A stretch of DNA of 64,000 nt from UBA5072 sp963822145 (GCA_963822145.1 CAWGGG010000004.1:868001-932000), one strand, 5' to 3'. Counted from the first letter of the stretch, positions 43,604 to 52,876 are shown. Notes: generated from the letters alone by a model not told the origin. Translations and numbers: made by a program.

Positions 43604-44410
43604 ATGTATTTTTCTACCAACATTAAATTGTTGCGCAAAAGAAAAGGCAGAACGCAGGATGACGTTGCCTTTGCGCTTCAGATGAAACGTTCGACGCTCA
43701 GCGGGTATGAAAACGAAGTAAGTCTGCCTACAATACAGGCCCTGGTTGCCTTTTCCAAGTATTTTGGCGTGGCCATCGATACGCTGGTGAAAATTGACCT
43801 GCGCACGCTCACCGAAAGCCAGTTCTCGCAGCTCGAAAGGGGCGGGGATGTTTACCTCAAGGGCGGCAACCTCAGGGTGCTGGCTACCACAGTCAACAGC
43901 AGCAACGAGGAGAATATCGAACTGGTTTCAGAAAAGGCCAAGGCAGGCTATGCCACCGGCTTTGCCGACCCGGAGTATATCAAGGATCTTCCCGTTTTTC
44001 AACTGCCCTTCCTCTCGAGGCAGAAGAAATACCGTACGTTCCAGCTGAATGGTGATTCCATGCTGCCCATTCCCGATGGTTCGTATGTAACGGGGGAATT
44101 TGTGCAGGACTGGAATACCATCATCAGCGGGCATGGCTATATTGTACTTACCCTCGATGAGGGCATCGTGTTTAAAATAGTGGAAAACATCCTCGATGCC
44201 GAGCATAAACTCCGGCTGTTTTCACTCAATCCCATCTACGAACCCTATGAGGTGCACGCCAGCGAGATCAAGGAAATATGGAAATTCGTAAATTACATCA
44301 GCTCTGAAATTCCTGATCCGATGATCCCGTCCGATGAACTGATCAAAACCGTGGCAGGATTGAAGAAGGATTTGAATATGCTGAAGATCAGGTTTGAGAA
44401 GGAGTTGTGA
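43604..44410 (+). CDS. XRE-S24 repressor, LexA-like
   Basis: 268 residues. The N-terminal XRE helix-turn-helix (NIKLLRKRKGRTQDDVAFAL, then MKRSTLSGYENEVSLPTIQA) is followed by a linker and an S24 peptidase domain: AGYATGFADPEYIKDLPVFQ, catalytic Ser in LNGDSMLPIPDG (about 152) and Lys in IVFKIVENI (about 191). Self-cleavage after DNA damage, as in LexA/CI, would derepress dinB-dnaE; no obvious Ala-Gly scissile bond is seen except near AGYATGF. This replaces classical LexA, whose HTH is of another type. A helical tail (LKKDLNMLKIRFEKEL) could aid oligomerisation. It is divergent from dinB with two palindromes between. Confidence 0.85.
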   Translation: MYFSTNIKLLRKRKGRTQDDVAFALQMKRSTLSGYENEVSLPTIQALVAFSKYFGVAIDTLVKIDLRTLTESQFSQLERGGDVYLKGGNLRVLATTVNSSNEENIELVSEKAKAGYATGFADPEYIKDLPVFQLPFLSRQKKYRTFQLNGDSMLPIPDGSYVTGEFVQDWNTIISGHGYIVLTLDEGIVFKIVENILDAEHKLRLFSLNPIYEPYEVHASEIKEIWKFVNYISSEIPDPMIPSDELIKTVAGLKKDLNMLKIRFEKEL

Positions 44411-44411
44411 T

Positions 44412-44535
44412 GGTTGTGTTGGTTGTGAGGGTTGTGTTGGTTGTGAGGGTTAACCATCACAACAACCACAACCCACAACAATCAGAACAATCACAACAAT
44501 CACAACAATCATAACAATCACAACAACCATCACTA
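44412..44535. repeat. 9-bp microsatellites with inverted halves
   Basis: Four units of GGTTGTGTT/GGTTGTGAG (44412-44447) run into a GGTTAACC palindrome (44448-44455), followed by CACAACAA/AACAATCAC-type units to about 44535, roughly the reverse complement. It begins two bases after the repressor stop and may fold as a terminator. Confidence 0.85.
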
Positions 44536-44587
44536 CCCACAACCTTATCACTGTCTTTTCCGTATACCCGTTACTCACAATAACATC

Positions 44588-45850
44588 ATGGTAAATCGCG
44601 GGTCTAGTCACCTTATCTTCCTGTTCCTGGGCATTTTGCTGTTTTTTCCCGGTACCATGGTCTGTTCCCAAACCTTACCCCTGCAACGCGGTTCCATTGC
44701 TTTTTTCGACAGTCTCGACCGCCGGATGGATAACCTTCAGAAACAGATTGCCCGGTTGAAACAAACCCGCGACGTTGCCTATTATAACCTGCAACGGGAA
44801 CTGGACTTAACCATATTTGTAAAAGCTTACGAGGAATATGTTCTGGATGAAAACCTCGACAAGGCACGGGAGCTGGTTGTAGCGCGACTGGAGAAAGCCG
44901 AGTTCAGAAGGGACCAGTATGCAGTGAAGTTTTACAGCAATTACCAGCATGATGTCTTTGACCTCATCAAGCAACAGCGCATGCACTATCAGCAGTTGTT
45001 CCTGAAAGAAAAGAATTTCAAAAAGGAGTATGAGCGTTATACCGGGCCTGGCAACCGGGAAGCATTACAGAGAACTCAAAGAATGGTCAGCCTGGCGATA
45101 AAATATGCCCGGGAAAACAACCTCACAGAAACAATCAAATACCTGGAAATGTACCAGGCCTATACCGAAGCCATGATTTTCGACGACGGATCGGATTATG
45201 ACTTGGCTGCACTTACCAGCAGCGCCAAGGCTTTTGAACAGGTGTTTCAGCCCCTCATCAGCAGCGACAGTCTGAAAGATATCAAAGAAGCCGAAACCTT
45301 GCTGGCCCATTGCCTGAATTATGGCAGGCTCACCGGTTCAGCCCTTACGGAGGAATTCTTTAAGCGACAGGGGTTGCAGGTCACGGCAGCACTTTCCGAT
45401 ATGCTCGAAAGAGCAGGAAGAGAAAAGGAACTGGCCCGCTATACCGACCAGGCTATTACTGCAAAATTCGATACCCTCAATCCCCGGGGCGTTTTCAAAT
45501 GGCACGACCAGATCGTTGTTATTGATGAATTTATGCCCACCTCCGGCATGGAAAACGTTAAAAAGGGAGAAGCCATCCTGCACGCTGACAAGATGCTGGC
45601 AGCTTACCTGCAGAAGAACAAACTGTGTCAATCAACGAATGAACTGCAGTTCGGTTATGCATTTATCATCCCCTACAAATCGAATGCGAAAAATACCGCG
45701 TTTTTCTATAATCCTGTTAGCCGTAAATGGCAGTATATGGCTTGTTATACCCTGATTGTCAATCCTGACTACACCCTAAAGGTGAGCAAATTCATGCCCC
45801 CCCTTTTCTTTGAAGATGAAATGGATGTGGTGGATAACCGCCCGCAGTAA
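44588..45850 (+). CDS. Exported coiled-coil-rich protein, function unknown
   Basis: 420 residues with a signal peptide (HLIFLFLGILLFFPGTMVCSQ). Residues about 35-70 form a coiled coil (DSLDRRMDNLQKQIARLKQTRD), followed by a long helical region (KARELVVARLEKAEFRRD, FLKEKNFKKEYERY) and a C-terminal domain of about 120 residues with GVFKWHDQIVVIDEFMPTSG and FGYAFIIPYKSNAKNTAFFYNP. No catalytic motif or known family was recognised. It is probably periplasmic. The msrA lipoprotein gene follows after 43 bases and may share the transcript. Confidence 0.6.
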   Translation: MVNRGSSHLIFLFLGILLFFPGTMVCSQTLPLQRGSIAFFDSLDRRMDNLQKQIARLKQTRDVAYYNLQRELDLTIFVKAYEEYVLDENLDKARELVVARLEKAEFRRDQYAVKFYSNYQHDVFDLIKQQRMHYQQLFLKEKNFKKEYERYTGPGNREALQRTQRMVSLAIKYARENNLTETIKYLEMYQAYTEAMIFDDGSDYDLAALTSSAKAFEQVFQPLISSDSLKDIKEAETLLAHCLNYGRLTGSALTEEFFKRQGLQVTAALSDMLERAGREKELARYTDQAITAKFDTLNPRGVFKWHDQIVVIDEFMPTSGMENVKKGEAILHADKMLAAYLQKNKLCQSTNELQFGYAFIIPYKSNAKNTAFFYNPVSRKWQYMACYTLIVNPDYTLKVSKFMPPLFFEDEMDVVDNRPQ

Positions 45851-45893
45851 ACCTTTCCAGATTCTGGTTGTTACTTAAAAAAACAGTACAACC

Positions 45894-46544
45894 ATGTTTA
45901 AAATCGCAGGAATATCCTTTATATTTATCGTTTTGATACAAATATCATCGTGTGCGCAAAAACACGGTTCTGATAAACTAATTCGGGAAGATACTATGAC
46001 TACAGCAATAAATCGGGATACTGCCACCTTCGGTGCAGGATGCTTCTGGTGTGTTGAAGCTGTTTTTCAGCAACTTAAAGGTGTATTAACTGTGGAATCC
46101 GGTTATTCCGGTGGCAGTACCAAGAATCCCACTTATAAAGAAGTCTGTACCGGCACAACGGGACATGCCGAGGCCTGCCAGATCACCTACGATCCTTCCG
46201 TGATCTCCTTTACCGAACTGCTGGAGGTGTTCTGGAAAACGCATGATCCTACAACCCTCAACCGGCAGGGGGGCGATATCGGCACACAGTACCGGTCGGT
46301 CATTTTTTATCATACTGAAGAGCAACGTCTGCTGGCCGAAGAAATGAAAGCCAGGCTCACTGTTGCCGGGATCTGGAAGGATCCCCTGGTTACCGAGATT
46401 GTACCTTTCAGGGAGTTTTTTAAAGCCGAAGAATATCACCAGGAATACTATTTTCAGAATACCAGCCAGCCCTATTGTTCAGCGGTCATTACCCCTAAGC
46501 TGGAAAAGTTCAGGAAAGTTTTTGCCGATAAACTGAAGAAATAG
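45894..46544 (+). CDS. msrA: Lipoprotein peptide-methionine (S)-S-oxide reductase
   Basis: 216 residues. The N-terminus is a lipoprotein signal (IFIVLIQISSCAQ, Cys about 21), so unlike common cytosolic MsrA this enzyme should sit on a membrane outside the cytoplasm. The MsrA domain has the catalytic GAGCFWCVEAVF (Cys about 50), GYSGGSTKNPTY, GHAEACQITYDP, GTQYRS and the terminal QNTSQPYCSAVI. It reduces methionine-S-sulfoxide in proteins. No MsrB domain is fused. The neighbouring ResB-CcsA gene and stress proteins suit redox upkeep of the envelope. Confidence 0.93.
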   Translation: MFKIAGISFIFIVLIQISSCAQKHGSDKLIREDTMTTAINRDTATFGAGCFWCVEAVFQQLKGVLTVESGYSGGSTKNPTYKEVCTGTTGHAEACQITYDPSVISFTELLEVFWKTHDPTTLNRQGGDIGTQYRSVIFYHTEEQRLLAEEMKARLTVAGIWKDPLVTEIVPFREFFKAEEYHQEYYFQNTSQPYCSAVITPKLEKFRKVFADKLKK

Positions 46545-46598
46545 TTTTTTGATCTACCTTGCACCTTTCTCTTTTTTTTATACCCAATTCTTCATAAC

Positions 46599-49500
46599 AT
46601 GAAACGAATTGCAGATATCCTCTTTTCATCACGCTTGATGGCCATACTCCTGGCCCTGTTTGCCATAGCCATCGCTGTGGCCACCTTCATTGAGAATGAT
46701 TTCGGAAGCACTTCTGCAAGGGCAGTGATTTATAACGCACGCTGGTTTGAACTGCTGCTGCTGCTTGGCATGGTCAACCTTACCGGGAATATGCTGATCC
46801 GGAAACTCTATATCCGTTCAAAACTGACCATCTTCCTGTTCCATCTGGCCTTCCTTCTGATTCTTATCGGAGCTGCGGTTACCCGGTTTACAGGCTTTGA
46901 AGGCACCCTGTCGATACGTGAAGGGGAACAATCAGGTGCTGTTCTAACTGAGAATGCCTATATTGGCCTTCTGACAGGTGAAGGAGCAGAAGCCAGGCAG
47001 GTCGAGTTTCCGGTGTACTTCAGCACATTGGGCCGGAATAGGTTCAACGCCACCTTTAAACAGGGAGAAAAGACGATCCGGCTGTCATGCAAATCCTTTA
47101 TCCCCAACGCAGTGCCCGGCATTGAAGCGGCTTCAGGAGGGAAACCTGTTGCAGAAATCGTCTATTCCGACCATGAAGGCAGGAAAAGCCTGATCATCAG
47201 CTCTGGCGAGACCAAAGCCCTGGGCAGCATTTTAATTTCCTTTGATGCCGCAGCGACTGATTCCAATGCCGTCATCCTGTCATCAGCCGGTGATTCCTTA
47301 AGCTTTTCGGCACCTTTTCCGGTGGCTTTAACCAGCATGGCGGATCAGTCGTCCACCATACTGGAAAGCAATACTGCGCACCCTATTTATGTCAGACAGC
47401 TCTATACGTTTAACAATATGATGCTGGTAATCAGCAAATACTTCAGTGAGGGGAACGTTATTGCCCAGCCCCTGGCTGAAAGGGAGGGAGAAACCTATGA
47501 TGCTGTTGTGATAGAGGCCGCATCAGGCAAGTACACCAGAGAATTCACCCTGTGGGGCAAAGCCGGTACGAAGGGCATTCCGGAGCAGGTTGATTTGAAC
47601 GGAATAAAGTTCTCAGTTGATTATGGTTCTGCATACCGTGAGCTTCCATTTAAACTAAAGCTTAATGATTTTATTGTGGAGCGTTATCCGGGCTCACAAA
47701 GCCCCTCATGGTTCGAAAGTCATGTTACCCTTTCCGATCCGCAGCGTAATTTTTCTGAGCCCAAACGGATCTATATGAACAATATATTGAAATACAAGGG
47801 ATACCGGTTTTATCAGTCCTCCTACGATCCTGATGAAAAAGGCACCATTCTTTCCGTGAATCACGACTGGGCAGGAACACTGCTGACTTACGCAGGATAC
47901 CTGCTGATGACACTTGGAATGGCCCTCAGCCTGTTCAATCGTGCAAGCCGCTTCAGGGCTTTATCACAGGAGATCTCCCTGCTCAAGAATGCCAGGAAGG
48001 TGATGGGTGTAGTATTGCTGCTCTTCCTGATTCAGGGATTCACAATGGCCCAGGAATCGCAGCCTGCACCCATGGCAGTTCCCGTGGATGCTAAACATGC
48101 AGTTCGTTTCGGGAAAATCCTGGTGCAGGATAACGGGGGAAGGATCGAACCCATCAACACGCTGACCTCGGAAATCCTCCGGAAGCTTTCACGCAAAAGC
48201 AGTTACAAGGGTATGACACCCAATCAGGTATTCCTCGGGATGATGGCCGATCCTGCTTCCTGGCAGTATGAGCCGATGATCAGGGCCACGCATCCCCAGA
48301 TCCAGGAAATCCTGGGTTCTTCAGAAAAGTACCATTCCTTTGCTTCTTTCTTCAACGACAACAATTACATCCTGGGCGATTATGTTGAAAAAGCCTTCCG
48401 TAATAAACCTGCTTTCAGGAGCAAATTTGACAACGAGGTGATACGCCTCGATGAACGCATCAATATTGCTTACCTGGTGTACACAGGGGAAATGCTTCGT
48501 ATTCTGCCAGTTCCGGGCGACAGTACCCATACCTGGTACAGCCATCTCGGAATTAAGGGCAGGATTATGACCGGAGATTCTATGTTCGTGGAAAATATCA
48601 TCCCCATTTACCTTCAGGATGTTCAGAAAAGCATTAAAACGGACAACTGGGGAAGTCCGGATTCCATTCTTACAGCCATTGCCAATTATCAGGCGCAACT
48701 GAGCGGTGACATCCTTCCTTCACCCAGGAAGGTAACATTGGAGATCTTCATGAACCAAACGGATATCTTTGCGAGAATTTCCAATGTATACGGACTGATC
48801 GGCTTTGTTTTGCTGCTGCTGCAGTTCGCTTCACTCTTCCTGTCCGGACTTAAACTAAAAGTTCCGGTAGTCATCGCTACAGTATTAATAATCTTATTGT
48901 TTGCATTTCATTCAGCAGGTCTCGGAATGCGCTGGTATGTTGCCGGACATGCTCCCTGGAGCAACGGATATGAAGCGCTGACCTATGTAGCCTGGGCCAC
49001 AGTTTTGGCAGGGTTGATCTTTGCCTCAAGGTCCTCCATTACGCTGAGCGCAACCTCCATACTGGCTTTTCTCATCCTGCACACGGCTCACCTGAGCTGG
49101 ATGGATCCCCAGGTCACCAACCTCGTTCCGGTACTCAGGTCCTACTGGCTGGTGATCCATGTAGCCACCATTACGGCCAGTTATGGATTTCTGGCACTAG
49201 GCTCCCTGCTGGCGTTCATTAACCTGATGCTGATGATCCTGCAGACTTCGGGCAAAAAGGAAGTGATCCGGATAACCATCCGGGAGCTTACCTGTATCAT
49301 TGAAATGGCACTGATTGTCGGACTTTACCTCCTCACGGTCGGCACCTTCCTGGGTGGCGTTTGGGCCAACGAATCTTGGGGGCGATACTGGGGTTGGGAT
49401 CCCAAAGAGACCTGGGCCCTGGTGACTGTGCTGCTCTATGCTTTTATAGTACATATGAGGATGGTGCCTGGACTGAAAGGATACTTTGCCTTTAACCTGG

Positions 49501-49694
49501 CTTCCCTGCTTGGGATTGGCTCAGTGCTGATGACGTATTTCGGGGTGAATTACTACCTGTCGGGCCTGCACTCCTATGCCAAGGGAGATCCCCTTCCGGT
49601 GCCTGCTTTCGTCTACTATTCGCTGGCCGTGGTATTTGTTTTGGCACTGCTCGCCTATTGGAACGATCGCCGGCTGAGCCAGTCTAAAACCTGA
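46599..49694 (+). CDS. Fused ResB-CcsA cytochrome c biogenesis protein
   Basis: 1,031 residues. The N-terminal half is ResB-like: helices at about 12-30, 48-66 and 72-90, a large extracytoplasmic domain, and a fourth helix near 425. The C-terminal half is CcsA-like with about eight helices, and has the haem-handling WWD-type motif WANESWGRYWGWDPKETWALV near 925-945 together with conserved His candidates (HTAHLSW, VIHVATI, FIVHMRM). An extra soluble segment (about 490-690, DAKHAVRFGKILVQDNGGRI...) joins the halves. System II proteins carry haem across the membrane and attach it to CxxCH apocytochromes. No c-type cytochrome gene is in the window. Confidence 0.92.
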   Translation: MKRIADILFSSRLMAILLALFAIAIAVATFIENDFGSTSARAVIYNARWFELLLLLGMVNLTGNMLIRKLYIRSKLTIFLFHLAFLLILIGAAVTRFTGFEGTLSIREGEQSGAVLTENAYIGLLTGEGAEARQVEFPVYFSTLGRNRFNATFKQGEKTIRLSCKSFIPNAVPGIEAASGGKPVAEIVYSDHEGRKSLIISSGETKALGSILISFDAAATDSNAVILSSAGDSLSFSAPFPVALTSMADQSSTILESNTAHPIYVRQLYTFNNMMLVISKYFSEGNVIAQPLAEREGETYDAVVIEAASGKYTREFTLWGKAGTKGIPEQVDLNGIKFSVDYGSAYRELPFKLKLNDFIVERYPGSQSPSWFESHVTLSDPQRNFSEPKRIYMNNILKYKGYRFYQSSYDPDEKGTILSVNHDWAGTLLTYAGYLLMTLGMALSLFNRASRFRALSQEISLLKNARKVMGVVLLLFLIQGFTMAQESQPAPMAVPVDAKHAVRFGKILVQDNGGRIEPINTLTSEILRKLSRKSSYKGMTPNQVFLGMMADPASWQYEPMIRATHPQIQEILGSSEKYHSFASFFNDNNYILGDYVEKAFRNKPAFRSKFDNEVIRLDERINIAYLVYTGEMLRILPVPGDSTHTWYSHLGIKGRIMTGDSMFVENIIPIYLQDVQKSIKTDNWGSPDSILTAIANYQAQLSGDILPSPRKVTLEIFMNQTDIFARISNVYGLIGFVLLLLQFASLFLSGLKLKVPVVIATVLIILLFAFHSAGLGMRWYVAGHAPWSNGYEALTYVAWATVLAGLIFASRSSITLSATSILAFLILHTAHLSWMDPQVTNLVPVLRSYWLVIHVATITASYGFLALGSLLAFINLMLMILQTSGKKEVIRITIRELTCIIEMALIVGLYLLTVGTFLGGVWANESWGRYWGWDPKETWALVTVLLYAFIVHMRMVPGLKGYFAFNLASLLGIGSVLMTYFGVNYYLSGLHSYAKGDPLPVPAFVYYSLAVVFVLALLAYWNDRRLSQSKT

Positions 49695-49700
49695 GGGTTA

Positions 49701-51158
49701 CTATTCTTTGATAACAATGGCCTCATAGGTGAATAATTCGGCGTCTTTCCAGCCGTCACGGCCGAGGCCGGCTTTGTTGGCAGAGCAGTGTTCCAGGAAG
49801 TCCTGTTTCGACCAGCCGGTGTTTATGGCAACCTGGGGCAGGTAGGTACCCGAGCTTGATCCTTTTTTAATATATATACCATGCCGTTCCAGTTCCAGTT
49901 CATCCAGGGAATGTATCTTCCGCAGCGGAGTGAGGATGGATATTTCTATATTTATTTCAGGGATTTCTTCAGCTTTCAGAGGGGAAAACCGGTGATCATG
50001 CAAGGCTGAGGAAACTGCTATTTCCTGAACAAGCTGGTGCAAGGGAAGGTCGGGTGTGAACCTGCCGATACAACCCCGCAGTTTTCCGCGTTTATATAAA
50101 GAAACAAAAACGCCGGCATGCTGCAACAATCCGGGTGACAGGCACTCCGGGTCACGTGTAACCTGTTTCCCGGCTGACAAGTTCGAAAGTATAGCATTAC
50201 GGGCCAGGGCGAGCAATGTACGTTTGTCTTCCTGAGTAAGCAACTCTTCCTCCCGATGACTGGTTTGATCAACCGGCACAGATGCGCATTGATGGACTGA
50301 GATGGCATAGTAGCCCACCACCCGCGATTTGCTTCCCATCCCTAAGGAATCTCCGGAGTTTTTATAATCAATAAGACGGTACTGTATATCCTTTATCTTT
50401 TCGGTCATGTACAGCAAAGTCAAAACGGAGGTCCATCCGCAGAGACAGGTAGAAAGACCGGGAATGCCGGCTTTTTCGTTGCTGTCGATGATTTCCAGGA
50501 GCTTTTCAGGATCACCTGTAATTATGGACTCTGCAGTAATCCTGTCCACCCTGCAGGCATGGCTGTAATCGGGGTAATGTGAGAAATCCGTGCTGATTAT
50601 GAATAAGTTGGAGGAATTCAGATAGGGCAGAAGGGCATCTGCAATGTTGCGGCATGTAGAATCGCTTTGAGTGGCTATAACAATCGGAACGATCTGAAAT
50701 GGCTTTTTCAACCAGTACTGTAAAAAAGGCAATTGCACTTCAAGGCTGTGTTCGTTGATTTGAGCATCATAACGATCTGTAAAGAATGAATTTACAGTGG
50801 TCAATTCGCGTGATAGTTTAATATTGACCGGAACCATGCCCAGGGGAGTCATGAAATTACCCCGGGTATAAACCGAAGCCCCGTCAAAGGCATAACGATG
50901 ACTTGATCCTATCACAAAAACCGAATCATATTCTTTTTCAGGATCTACCTGCATGAATGCAGAGGCTGCCACCGCTCCGGAATAGATATAACCGGCGTGA
51001 GGCGAAATAATAGCCAGCGTATTGCCGCTTGTGGTCTTTTTTGCAGCAAGGTCAAAGAGCTGTTTGAGCTCGGTTTTCAGTCCTTCCGAACTTCCGGGAT
51101 AAAATTGCCCCGCTACTGCAGGCTCCCTGGTCACCAGGGGTACACTGGGTGCATTCAT
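49701..51158 (-). CDS. Memo-AMMECR1 fusion (AmmeMemoRadiSam proteins B and A)
   Basis: 485 residues with two domains. Residues about 5-290 are Memo-like (REPAVAGQFYPGSSEGL, IISPHAGYIYSGAVA, VIGSSHRYAFDG, NEHSLEVQLPFLQYWL, STDFSHYPDY), an extradiol-dioxygenase-related fold with His metal ligands. Residues about 310-485 are AMMECR1 (LRGCIGRFTPDLPLHQLVQE, then FSPLKAEEIPEINIEISILTP), with the hallmark LRGCIG near 357. In many bacteria these two occur with a radical-SAM protein; here they are fused and the third partner is not in the window. Biochemical role unknown. It converges on the ResB-CcsA gene with a seven-base gap. Confidence 0.9.
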   Translation of the reverse strand: MNAPSVPLVTREPAVAGQFYPGSSEGLKTELKQLFDLAAKKTTSGNTLAIISPHAGYIYSGAVAASAFMQVDPEKEYDSVFVIGSSHRYAFDGASVYTRGNFMTPLGMVPVNIKLSRELTTVNSFFTDRYDAQINEHSLEVQLPFLQYWLKKPFQIVPIVIATQSDSTCRNIADALLPYLNSSNLFIISTDFSHYPDYSHACRVDRITAESIITGDPEKLLEIIDSNEKAGIPGLSTCLCGWTSVLTLLYMTEKIKDIQYRLIDYKNSGDSLGMGSKSRVVGYYAISVHQCASVPVDQTSHREEELLTQEDKRTLLALARNAILSNLSAGKQVTRDPECLSPGLLQHAGVFVSLYKRGKLRGCIGRFTPDLPLHQLVQEIAVSSALHDHRFSPLKAEEIPEINIEISILTPLRKIHSLDELELERHGIYIKKGSSSGTYLPQVAINTGWSKQDFLEHCSANKAGLGRDGWKDAELFTYEAIVIKE

Positions 51159-51232
51159 GTCAAATGGGTTTCACGACTTTGAAACCTGAAGATTATCAAA
51201 ATTAGTAAATAAAACGTTTGGTTGTGCAAGGA

Positions 51233-51685
51233 TCAGAACCATGCTCCGCCGTATGACAGAAAGGGCCAGGGTATGCCGGCCAGCATAAAGATCAATGCCA
51301 GCAGGTAATACCAGAATACCACATGCGATGAAACAGGGGAACCGATACGTTTTTTCATCTTAAGGTAACCTGCTGTGAGCAGGGTAACTGCCACCAGCAT
51401 CATCAAAACATGCTCAACAAGAAAGAACCGTAGTATCGGGCTTTGCATGCTGGAAGCACTGAATATAACCTTGGGACTAATGATGTACAGCACAAAGCCA
51501 GCCAGGATTTGTATATGAGCCGATATTAAGGAATATCTGGCAGTGAGGATACCTGTGGTATTTAACCCTTTTCGGCGCATCAGATGGATCAAGGAAATGC
51601 AAAGGGTTACCAGCATAAATCCGAGCAAAAGCCAACGGATGATGGCATGCAGATGTTTGAACAAAATATAGAAAGTATTATCCAT
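51233..51685 (-). CDS. Four-helix membrane protein, cytochrome b-like
   Basis: 150 residues from the ATG at 51685 (MDNTFYILFKHLHAIIRW), which overlaps the plsC end by eight bases; a longer form from 51721 would add 12 residues. Four helices: WLLLGFMLVTLCISLIHL, YSLISAHIQILAGFVLYI, RFFLVEHVLMMLVAVTLLTAGY and VVFWYYLLALIFMLAGIPW. His residues in KHLHAIIRW, SAHIQ and VEHVLM lie at helix ends as in small b-type cytochromes, so haem binding is possible. No firm family; probably coupled to plsC. Confidence 0.6.
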   Translation of the reverse strand: MDNTFYILFKHLHAIIRWLLLGFMLVTLCISLIHLMRRKGLNTTGILTARYSLISAHIQILAGFVLYIISPKVIFSASSMQSPILRFFLVEHVLMMLVAVTLLTAGYLKMKKRIGSPVSSHVVFWYYLLALIFMLAGIPWPFLSYGGAWF

Positions 51686-52469
51686 GGGTATTTGAATTAT
51701 TGATTTTGAGAGGAGCGGCAATTATATCCCTGGCTGCGGTCAAGAGATCCTTCAGGGATTCTTCTGTTTGATTTTTAATTTCAATGGGGTTGTGGATCAA
51801 CATGGTGACTTTCCCGGGCATCAGGTCCACCGTACCTGCAGGCAGGATATTCCTTGTGCCGGAGATCGTGACGGGCAGGATGGGCAGTCCCAGGTCCAGG
51901 GCGAGCTTAAACGCACCTTTCTTGAACGGTCCGAGCTGTCCGGTCTGACTGCGTGTCCCTTCAGGAAAGATAACCACCGAAGTACCGTTAACCAGCTTTC
52001 TTTTGGCCTCGTTGAGCGATTCGAGCGCCACCCGGCTGTTCGACCTGTCGAGGAATATGTGGCCAACTTTCTTGCTGCCAAAGCCGATACCCGGTATTTT
52101 TGCCAGTTCCTTTTTCATTACCCATTTGATATCAACACCCAGCCAGCCATAAATGAGGAAAATATCATAAAGACTCTGGTGATTCGAGATAATCACATAG
52201 GACTGTTTGCTGTCAATAAATTGTCTGCCCGAGACTTTGACCCGCATGGGAGTAATGAAGGCATTTAACCGTGACCAGATTACCCCGCCAAAATAGCTGC
52301 CGATACGTTGATTGATCAGAGAGGAAACCAGTACTGCAATAATGCCGAAAATAAGCGTATTCAAGGCCATGAATGGAATTACGAAAAGCCATTTGTAAGG
52401 CTGGTAAAGTCCATGTAAAATTTTTTTGTTCACGACTTTGGTTTCTGCAAAAATAATAGAAAAAATCAT
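51678..52469 (-). CDS. plsC: 1-acyl-sn-glycerol-3-phosphate acyltransferase
   Basis: 263 residues. The acyltransferase HX4D motif is SNHQSLYDIFL (about 95-104); the glycerol-phosphate-binding motif is VIFPEGTRSQTG (about 164-175); PILPVTISGTRNILPAG is a later block. One or two hydrophobic segments near residues 25-55 anchor it in the inner membrane. It adds the second acyl chain to make phosphatidic acid. It overlaps the small membrane-protein gene downstream. The cluster name fits PlsC, but Bacteroidetes often have several such paralogues, some acting on ornithine lipids. Confidence 0.85.
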   Translation of the reverse strand: MIFSIIFAETKVVNKKILHGLYQPYKWLFVIPFMALNTLIFGIIAVLVSSLINQRIGSYFGGVIWSRLNAFITPMRVKVSGRQFIDSKQSYVIISNHQSLYDIFLIYGWLGVDIKWVMKKELAKIPGIGFGSKKVGHIFLDRSNSRVALESLNEAKRKLVNGTSVVIFPEGTRSQTGQLGPFKKGAFKLALDLGLPILPVTISGTRNILPAGTVDLMPGKVTMLIHNPIEIKNQTEESLKDLLTAARDIIAAPLKINNSNTHG

Positions 52470-52583
52470 CGCTACAGCATAATAGCGAACATCAGGATCA
52501 GGGGCTTGAATTCCTTCCAGCCAGTTGAGTTTTTGAAGGATTGTTTTTTTGTTTCAGGTATAAAATATTATATTAATTAATTG

Positions 52584-52591
52584 TAAATTTG
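52584..52591 (+). promoter_or_regulatory. -7 element of the second cold-shock gene
   Basis: TAAATTTG matches TAnnTTTG, 26 bases before the ATG; as with the first cold-shock gene, no -33 TTTG sits at 19 bases. Confidence 0.5.
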
Positions 52592-52617
52592 CAGTATCAA
52601 TTTATTAATTAAACATT

Positions 52618-52809
52618 ATGAAAGAAGGTAAAGTAAAATTCTTTAATGAGAACAAAGGATTTGGATTTATTAAGGATGCAGAATCAGGCAACGAATATTT
52701 CGTTCATGTTTCTGGATTGATTGACAAGATCAAAGAGGACGATAATGTGTCTTTTGAGCTCCAGCAAGGTAAAAAAGGATTGAATGCGGTAAATGTGAAA
52801 CGAATATAA
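52618..52809 (+). CDS. Cold-shock domain protein, second copy
   Basis: 63 residues, same length as the paralogue at 21295-21486 and about 65-70% identical by eye. RNP1 NKGFGFIKDA and RNP2 EYFVHVSGL are intact, and the end is KKGLNAVNVKRI. RNA chaperone or antiterminator role expected. Monocistronic, with a strong terminator. The duplicated genes share the same short leader and -7 type, so they may be co-regulated. Confidence 0.93.
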   Translation: MKEGKVKFFNENKGFGFIKDAESGNEYFVHVSGLIDKIKEDDNVSFELQQGKKGLNAVNVKRI

Positions 52810-52844
52810 TAATTCGAATACCACCTGAGGAACTTTTAATCCTT

Positions 52845-52876
52845 AACCCCTCCGCTTTATGGCAGAGGGGTTTTTT
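52845..52876 (+). terminator. Intrinsic terminator of the second cold-shock gene
   Basis: AACCCCTC (52845-52852) pairs with GAGGGGTT (52865-52872), loop of 12 with internal pairing, followed by six T residues counting the last stem bases. Confidence 0.85.
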
